Positions 56,900-64,000 of a DNA stretch of 64,000 nt are shown here, one piece after another; position 1 is the stretch's first letter, and every line of letters begins with the position of its first letter. Source of the DNA: Valencia hispanica (lineage: Eukaryota; Chordata; Actinopteri; Cyprinodontiformes; Valenciidae). The stretch lies in NCBI GenBank assembly GCA_963556495.2, contig OY747723.1:10386501-10450500 (forward strand), given 5' to 3'. Both the position numbers and the translations under genes were made by a program. The notes beneath the pieces are model-generated. The model did no database searches. It worked only from the letters and a program-made list of their open reading frames with translations, and was not told the DNA's origin.

Positions 56900-59800
56900 T
56901 ACTGACTCCAATTCAATTGAAATTCAAAAATACTTTATTGATCCCAGCGGGAAATTAAGTGTTGGTATAGCTCATATGATTAATTCTTTAAGGAGTTGTT
57001 GTAGATGATGATGGCTGTGGGCAGGAAGGATTTCTTGTAGCGGTCTGTATTGCAGCGAAACTGAAGAAGTCTCCGACTGAAGACGCTCTGTTGTTGTATG
57101 ACAGTCTCATGAAGAGGATGCTCAGGGTTGTTCATAATTTTGTGAAGAATCCTTCTTTGCATCATCATCTCCAGATGTTCCACAGTTGTCTCAAGAACAG
57201 AACCAGCCTTCTTTATCAGGTTGATTAGCCTATTTAAATCCCTGGCTCTGATGCTGCTACCCCAACAGATGACAGCTGAAGAGATTACACTCTCCACAAC
57301 AGACTTGTAGAAGATCTCCAGCATCTTGCTGCAAACCTTAATGGACCTAAGCTTCGGCAAGAAGTACAGTCTGCTCTGTCCCTTCTTGTAGACGGTTTCA
57401 CTGTTGCGCCTCCAGTCCAGTCTGTTGTCAAGGTGAACTCTGAGGTATTTATACTCCTCAACCACCTCCACTTCTTCTCCCATGATGGAAACAGTTTTTG
57501 ACTTTTCCTGTTTCTTCTGAAATCTACAATCATCTCCTGTGTTTTGTTCACATTCAAGGTGAGACGATTGTTTCCACACCATATCACAAAGCGGTCCACC
57601 AGCTCTCTGTATTCAGCTTCTTGTCCATCTCTGATACACCCAACAATTGCAGAGTCATCTGAGTATTTCTGCAGATGACAGGTCTCTGATTTGTACTGGA
57701 AGTCTGAGGTGTACAGAGTGAAAAGGAATGGTGAGAGTATGGTCCCCGGTGGTGCTCCTGTTCTGCTGACCACCTGGTTTGACACACAATTCTTCAGTCT
57801 CACAAATTGTGGTCTGTTGGTCAGGTAGTCATTGATCCAGGCGATTGTTGAGGGCTCCACCTGTGTCTTCAGGAGTTTCTGACAAAGCAAATCAGGCTGA
57901 ATTGTGTAAAATGCACTGGAGAAATCAAAGAACATGATCCTCACAGTGCTGCCTGCTTTGTCCAGATGACAGTGGGTTGGTTGAAGCAGATGGATGATGG
58001 CATCTTCAACTCCAACTCCACAGCGATAAGCAAACTGCAGTGGGTCCTAATACGTTATTGTTTGCTTACTCAAGGGTCCCAACAGGAGTCTCTCAGGACC
58101 TTCATGATGTGGGATGTCAGGGCAACAGGTCTATAGTCATTGATGACTGATGGGTGAGTTCTCTTTGGTACTGGAACAAGGTAGGATGTCTTCCACAACA
58201 CAGGAACCTTCTCCTGAGTTAGGCTAAGGTTGAAGAGGTACTGCAAGATCCCACAGAGCTGCTCTGCACAGGCCTTCAGGACTCTGGGGCTGACACCATC
58301 TGGACCTGCAGCCTTGTTCCGGTTCAGTTTCTCCAGCTGCATCTTCACCTGACTTTTGGAGACAGACAAGTGGGAGGGGGAGGCAAAGGGGGTAGCAGCA
58401 TTTCCTGACTTGGTTGAAGTCAAACTTGTGGAATCAGAAGAGTCCATGGCTGAGGTGAAGGATAAAACATCCGACGTGTAACAGGAAAGCTGTTGATCAG
58501 AGGAGAGTGGGATTTCTGTTTGGCTGGGAACAGAAAAGGGGGATGCTGAGCTAGTTCCTGAACTGAACCTGTTGAAGAATGTGTAGTTTATTGGCTCTGT
58601 CCAGACTTCCATCTATCCAATCCTTCCTGTCCTTAAAACCTGTGATCTTTCTCATTCCTGACCAGACATCTCGGATATTGTTCCTCTGTAGTTTGTTCTC
58701 CAGCTTCTTCCTGTATGCCTCTTTGCTGTCTACGATCTTGACCTTAAGTTGCTTCTGTATACTCCTCAGTAATTTCCTGTCTTCCTCCCTGAAGGCCCTT
58801 TTTTTCTTGTTTAGCAGTTCCTTCAGGTCACTGGTGATCCAGGGTTTGTTATTAGGGAAGCATCTCACTGTTCTGGTGGGGATGATGTTGTCCACACAGA
58901 AGTTTATATAGTCAGTCACACACTCAGTCATGGCATTGATGTCATCTCCATGTGCTTGGCAAAGAGTCATCCAGTCTGTGGTTGCAAAACAACCCTGCAG
59001 GGCTTCTTCAGCTTCCTGTGAGCATTTTCTCACAGTTCGTTTGTCACAGGTTGCCTCTGAACAAGTGGTTTATATTCTGAACAGAGAAAAAGAAGATTGT
59101 GATCCGATTGTCCCAGAGGAGGTCTTGGTTTGGACATGTATGCATCCTTTACATTTGCATAAAACAAATCCAAGGTCTTGTTTTCTCTTGTGGTGCAGCT
59201 GACAAACTGTTGAAATGTTGGAAGTGTAGTAGAGAGCGAGGCATTATTAAAATCACCAGATATTGCCACAAATGCATTGGGGTGCTGTGTCTGTAGCTTA
59301 GCAACAACGGAACTGATGACATCACATGCAGTGTCAGCAACGGCTGAAGGTGGAATGTAAACAACTGCCAAAATTACACCGGTGAACTCTCTTGGTAAAT
59401 AATATGGACAACAATAGTTCGACATCTGGGCTGCAGAGAGGATACTTCACAGTAACATGTCCTGGATGACACCATCTGTTGTTGACAAGCACTGCTACTC
59501 CACCACCTTTTCTTTTTCTGCTCGTCTTCAGAGCTCTGTCTGCTCGTACAGTCAGGAAGCCTGGCAGAGAGACGTTGGAGTCAGGGATATGATCCAGCAG
59601 CCATGTCTCAGTAAAACACATAACACTGCATTCACGATACTCTGGCTGAGTCCTTGTAAGGGCTCGGAGTTCATCCATCTTGTTAGCCAGTGATCTTACG
59701 TTGCCCATTATGATCGATTGAAGAGATGGCATGAACTTCTTCTTTCTCTGTCTCCTTTTCGCTCCTGCTCTGAATCCACATCTCCTTATCAACTCATCAG

Positions 59801-59910
59801 GGATTTGTGGCTTCAGTTGAGGTATTATTTCAGCTTTTGCGATGTTAATCAGCTGCTCCCGGCTGTAAACCACATTGTTGCCATGGTTACGCATCATAAC
59901 AAATTGTCAA
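56900..59910 (-). mobile_element. Rex1 LINE, nearly complete but frameshifted
   Basis: Read on the minus strand. Endonuclease: 59334-59897 (GNVRSLANKMDELRAL, CFTETWLLDHIPDS, GGGVAVLVNNRW) and 59030-59425 (ISGDFNNASL, SDHNLLFL). Linker: 58551-59033. Reverse transcriptase: 58070-58612 (NRNKAAGPDGVSPRVLK, LVPVPKRTHP), 57285-57944 (FFDFSSAFYTIQPDLL, GTILSPFLFTLYTSDF, and the catalytic box YSDDSAIVG), 56980-57582 (GEEVEVVEEYKYLRVHLD). The 3' end is GGGATCAATAAAGTATTTTT with a ttgaattg tail near 56925. The FSSAFNT and HLQKYSDDSA motifs and 3' end fit Rex1. At least four frame changes make it inactive. First ATG at 59897. Confidence 0.9.
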
Positions 59911-60059
59911 AAGGGGAAAAATTTACAGCAAAAATCCTTCCAGCTTCACAGCACCAAAAATTAGAAAGTATACAGGTAAAAAAAAATGCAATCTTCTTTA
60001 TAAAAAAAGAGGAACCAATGTACAAAAAACCAAAACTTTATATGTAGCCAACAGAGCCA

Positions 60060-60985
60060 CTCCGACATGCAGCCACCCAGAGCAGCGCAATTCTAGAATA
60101 TGAACATTTATGTGAATTTAAAATATTTCTGGCACAACTTTGCAGTGTAATCTGAGAGGAAAATAAGTCTCCTCCTAAACACTGACCCCTGCATAAAGAA
60201 GTGAAAGAACAAGGAGGTTGCTAATTATTTTTAGAAAAATCTTTTATACAAATGATGAGAAAATTATACATTTCCAAATTTGGAAATACACACTCAGGTA
60301 AATGTGTGTTGCTTTTTCGGTCTGTGCAGAAAGTGGGGCTCTTAGTAAAAGTGGTTTGGAACCACTGCTTTACCTCACTGGTCCAGTTTTTCTGCTGGAT
60401 CCCTGCCTTATGTTTGTGCTGCACACAACATGATCAATATTATGTTTGTGCAGCCACACAGCCATTTGGGTTTTTTCCTGGGGCAAAGGCTACAACCTCA
60501 TATATTGAATGTTTTAATGGCAATTCTGGCTAAGTTTTCATTTATTTAATTGGTTATAATAATAATAATACATTTTATACATGTACACTCTAATCACTCA
60601 AGGTCACTCTACAGAATAAAAAACACAAAATCATTAAAAAAAAAAATATTTTAAATATCAGAGACAATGCAGTCAAAATATTGTTGCCGGTATTGGTATA
60701 CTCAAATATTTACAATCCTTATCCCTGGTTTGGCCTTTCTACTCAACAGTCCATTATTTATATCTGCTTATCCCTGTAACGCCATCATTTTCAGCATTTA
60801 TTAACCGAACACACAGAGACACACAGGACAAACATACACACGCACGCACGCATGCCTAATATAAAGACATACTAACCCAACAGTAATGTTGCTGGACTGT
60901 TGGAGGAGAGAACCCACACATGCACATGGAGAACATGCAAATCCCTTGAAGAACAAGCCCTGGCAATATTCAGTTTAAAGTACTT
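60060..60985. other. spacer with a minus-strand SINE fragment
   Basis: 60060-60540 shows nothing recognised. Around 60545-60620 (aataataataatacatttta) is an antisense LINE-like tail. 60790-60960 is a minus-strand fragment of the SINE at 48130-48539 (GAGAACATGCAAATCCC), interrupted by an ACGC run. Confidence 0.55.
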
Positions 60986-61140
60986 TCAGAGGACCGTCCC
61001 TGCCCAAATGGAAAATAAATAAATAAATAAATGTGTTAATAAATAAATAAAAATGAGGTAATACATTTGTAAATTAATAAATAAATATAGAAATAAATAA
61101 ATAAATGTGGAAATAAATAAATAAAATTGGAAATTCATTT

Positions 61141-61144
61141 GTAA

Positions 61145-61223
<79 letters not shown>
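61141..61223. repeat. (TA)n microsatellite
   Basis: About 75 bp of pure TATA embedded in AAATAAAT repeats. Confidence 0.95.
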
Positions 61224-61224
<1 letters not shown>

Positions 61225-61249
61225 CAATAAATAAATGTGGAAATAAATA

Positions 61250-61795
61250 AAACATTTAATAATGTATTTCCACATTTATTTATTTATCCCTGTAGTGTAT
61301 GATAATGAGGTGGGCGTCTACCACTGGCCTACACCATGATTGTTTAGCTTCAGAATTTGGAAAATGACAGAATCAACTTCTGTGTCTTTGTGTGCAGCTA
61401 GTATCATCATCCTGTCAGTCACAGTATGTACCCGAAATAATATATAGTCTTCACAGACTGAATTATTATGAATCAAATGTAAATATGTCTTGTAGAGAAG
61501 CCATTTTCTCACCAAGCGGCCAGTACTACTTGAGAAGGCCCAGGCAGAGGCAATGCAAGGCAAAATTTTTGTTTAAATACCTAGAGAGCTGATCGATTGA
61601 CACTGGTATTTGTAGCTAACCAATCATAGTGTAGGCCAGTGGTAGAGATGCTCACCTCATTGTTATACAGTTCATGGAATAAATAAATAAATGGGTTTTT
61701 GATAAATATATAAATGTGGGGGAAAAACAAATAAATGTGAAAAGGAAATAAAATTATAAATGAATAAATAAATAAATGTGGAAATACATGATTAA
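61250..61795. mobile_element. fold-back element 1 with ATTT/CCAC array ends
   Basis: Inner inverted arms at 61287-61350 (CCCTGTAGTGTATGATAATG, GAGGTGGGCGTCTACCACTG) and 61613-61680 match over about 60 bp. Outside them the left flank is a CCACATTTATTT array and the right flank the complementary AAATAAATGTGG array, so the palindrome extends into simple repeats. The interior (61351-61612) has no coding sign. Confidence 0.7.
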
Positions 61796-62965
61796 TTGTG
61801 TTATTTATTCCCACATATGTTCATTATTTATTTATTCTCAATTGTATTTACCCATTTAGTTATTTAAGTTATTTATTTATTTCCACAATTATTTATTTAT
61901 TGCTATATTTATTTCCATATTTATTTTTTATTTCCACATTTATTTAATTATTTATTGCCACATACATTTAATGATGCATTTCCACATTTATTTATTTATC
62001 TCCAATTTTATTTTATTTTTACATTTATTTATTAATTGCTATATTTATTTCCACAGTTATTTATTTCCATATTTATTTAATTAGTTATTTCCACATCTAT
62101 TTATTTGGTCATTTATTTGTTTGCACATTTACTTATTTATTTCCACATTTATTTATTTATTTACGCATATATAAAAAAAATTATTTCCACATTTATTTAT
62201 TTATTTCCACATTTATTAATTTCTAGAAGTGTATTCTAATAAGGTGGGCATTTCTAACACTGTCCCAAAGCCTGATTGATCAACTCTTACTACTTTTAAT
62301 CTTTAGCTTCGCACATACACAAGGCATTACGATACCACTTTTTATTTGGCATTATCATGTATTTGACTTGATATTTCTCCCAAAATGTACAGTAACATTA
62401 TATTTATTCTGGAATTAGTATGGAAAAGTAGTAGGTAGGTCATAAATAAAAAATATTATGGTTAAGCCTCTCGCTTCGTCTTCATTATTGTTTTCGCCAG
62501 CAAGGCCGTTCCACTGCTCTATTACCGTCATGCACTATGTATGCGCCAAGCTAATCTTTAGAAGATTGCTAGCGTTGGCAGACTTGAATCAAGTGTCTGC
62601 TCCCTTGACCGCGTTCCTGAGTGGGAAATTCAATGAGACATGTACAGCTGGTTGTGAAACGTTGTCAAAAACTTCAGACGGCACACGAAGGCGGGCTGAG
62701 CACTTGGTTGTGAGGTGCTGCCTACTCTCTAGCTTCTCGCTAGCTAAGCGAGAAGCCAGACCGGGAGGTTTAGCCTTCACTTGCTAAGTGTCCGCCCCAG
62801 CACCTCCCCACCTAAAGCATCTCCGTTTCTGTCTGTTGTTCACAGGAGACCTCCCTGTTAGGGACAGGTGTGGTGTTGAACCAGCATTTATTTGACTGTG
62901 AGATTCCAGGTATCTCAACTCTGTGACAAACACACAGGGTAGCCAGCCACTGCTAATGTAGTAGT

Positions 62966-63833
62966 CAGTGTTGCCAACTGTCTCCAACAGAAAGTAGCTG
63001 AAGTTGCCCCAGAAAGTCGCTAGATGTTACCAGATGACATTATACGCCAATTTGCATAATGATGATGTCATCACGTGATGACGAATGAAACAGAAAGGAG
63101 GAAATAATTATATTTAGATTAGGATTTGGTCATAGGATAGGGTTAAACAATACATTATTTAAACAGGGGAAACATGCTATAGGGAAATGTGACTGCTGTC
63201 TTCAAGAAGAGACTGTGGAACATGTTCTATTATATTGCCTGAAGTGCTGTATACTGTTGAGAAAACTGGTACAAAATTTACAAGATTTCAAATTGCATCT
63301 GGACCTTTTAAACAAAATTCTAAGTTCTGGAAAAAAATTCTTTTCTGAGATATCTCAAGAAGACGAAATTAATACAGAGAATATTGTTGTTGTTTGTTTT
63401 TTAGTACTTTGTAAAAATAAGTAGTGCATATTTTGCATGCATCAAATGTTTCTTGCCAACCGCCATTATACAGAAGTTTATTGCTTATGGTATAATTTTC
63501 AGTGGTTTTTTTTTGTCATAAGTTTTAAATGTCTTACGTTTTTTAACTACACCATACATTTCGAACGTTCCTTGAATTCACCACAGATGTGCGATGCAGC
63601 GTAATACAGACAAGCTTCTGCCTTTATTCCCGTTGAAACATCGGTTAATTAACATTAACTACTAAACAACTTCGATTGTGAGTGGATGAAATGAACCGAA
63701 AAAGGTTTATGATTGGTCAGTCGACATACAAAGTAGCTAAAGGTGGTCAGAAATGTCGCTAGATTTGTCGCTAGGCGCTTTTTGGAAAAAAATATATAGA
63801 AATAGCGACAAAGTCGCTAAGTTGGCAACAGTG
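62966..63833. mobile_element. hAT MITE with perfect 8-bp TSD
   Basis: The left end CAGTGTTGCCAACT and the right end AGTTGGCAACAGTG pair with one mismatch. GTAGTAGT occurs at 62958-62965 and again at 63834-63841. AGTCGCTA-type motifs recur near both ends. It carries a LINE fragment and no transposase. Confidence 0.88.
63106..63478 (+). mobile_element. LINE (I/Nimb-like) 3' fragment nested in the hAT
   Basis: Codes a C-terminal zinc-knuckle-like segment (CDCCLQEETVEHVLLYCLKC) in a frame that runs to 63424, then the 3' end TTGCCAACCGCCATTATACA. Its 3' end resembles the sequence just upstream of EED (24600-24656). Confidence 0.65.
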
Positions 63834-64000
63834 GTAGTAGTAAAGAGCCAGGTTTGTGTAAATGGAGTCTTGGAGCAGACCAATCAGGCTTTAGGCCAGT
63901 GTTAGAAATGCCCCCCAATTAGAATACCCTTCTAGAAATAAATAAATGTGAAAATAAATAAATAAATAAATAAATGTGGAAATAAACAATTAAATATATG

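Larger units (their letters stand above)
61800..63960. mobile_element. fold-back element 2 of the same family, with nested insertions
   Basis: Inner arms at 62220-62279 (TTTCTAGAAGTGTATTCTAA, GGTGGGCATTTCTAACACTG) and 63880-63938 are reverse complements over about 60 bp and resemble those of element 1 (AAT-AGGTGGGC..CTA.CACTG). The left flank 61800-62219 is a 400-bp CCACATTTATTT array; the right flank 63939-64000 is the complementary array and leaves the window. It contains a hAT (62966-63833). The rest of the interior, 62280-62965, has no known gene and carries a 10-bp-arm palindrome at 62732-62756. Confidence 0.7.

Noticed and set aside
60986..61255. 89-codon frame with YIYIYI repeat
   Set aside because: It is the translation of a (TA)n microsatellite.
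60986..62220. Regularly spaced AAATAAATGTGG units resembling a CRISPR array
   Set aside because: Units are direct, spacerless and variable in length, in a vertebrate genome with no cas genes; they are simple-sequence arrays.

Overview
This window is nuclear DNA from a vertebrate, almost certainly a ray-finned fish and probably a percomorph (the finer placement is inference). Two ordinary intron-containing vertebrate genes lie on the + strand. Around and inside them is dense teleost-type transposon DNA: Rex1, Rex3, L2-like and L1/Tx1-like LINEs, many Tc1/mariner and hAT elements, tRNA-type SINEs, and retrovirus-like remnants. No bacterial operons, CRISPR arrays, rRNA or tRNA genes were seen.

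Layout. About 80-11582 is the 3' part of PWP2, a WD40 protein of the small-subunit processome: 14 exons, with the 5' end outside the window. Its introns carry a Tc1 fragment, a small hAT with perfect target-site duplications, a SINE, a 5'-truncated Rex3 and an L2-like fragment. From 11.8 to 24.2 kb is a gene-free block: a Rex1 fragment split by an L2-like fragment; a minus-strand endogenous-retrovirus remnant with related LTR pieces near 13.7 and 23.8 kb; and a 6.7 kb L1-like LINE lying between them. From 24673 to 35803 is a complete EED gene (Polycomb PRC2 subunit, 12 coding exons, 443 codons before the stop). Its 5' leader region is largely made of transposon ends, and its intron 7 holds a multi-level transposon nest. 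From 36 to 64 kb no host gene is recognised. That region holds a 2.35 kb hAT, broken L2 and Tc1 copies, an uncharacterised element with perfect 29-bp inverted ends, a Rex3 with a long open reverse-transcriptase frame, a Tc1 and a SINE blown apart by about 8.7 kb of later insertions, a near-complete but frameshifted Rex1, and a cluster of fold-back elements whose ends run into ATTT/CCAC arrays.

How it works together. Only PWP2 (ribosome biogenesis) and EED (H3K27 methylation) look like working host genes; they are functionally unrelated neighbours transcribed in the same direction. The rest records repeated transposition. For several elements target-site duplications let the order of insertion be read directly. 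Most transposase and reverse-transcriptase frames are interrupted, so few if any elements here look autonomous. I did not find an obviously new multi-gene system. The best candidates for something undescribed are the perfect-TIR element at 41403-41752, the microsatellite-ended fold-back family at 61-64 kb, the inverted pair of LTR-like sequences at 48.5-54.9 kb, and the transposon-built leader of EED.
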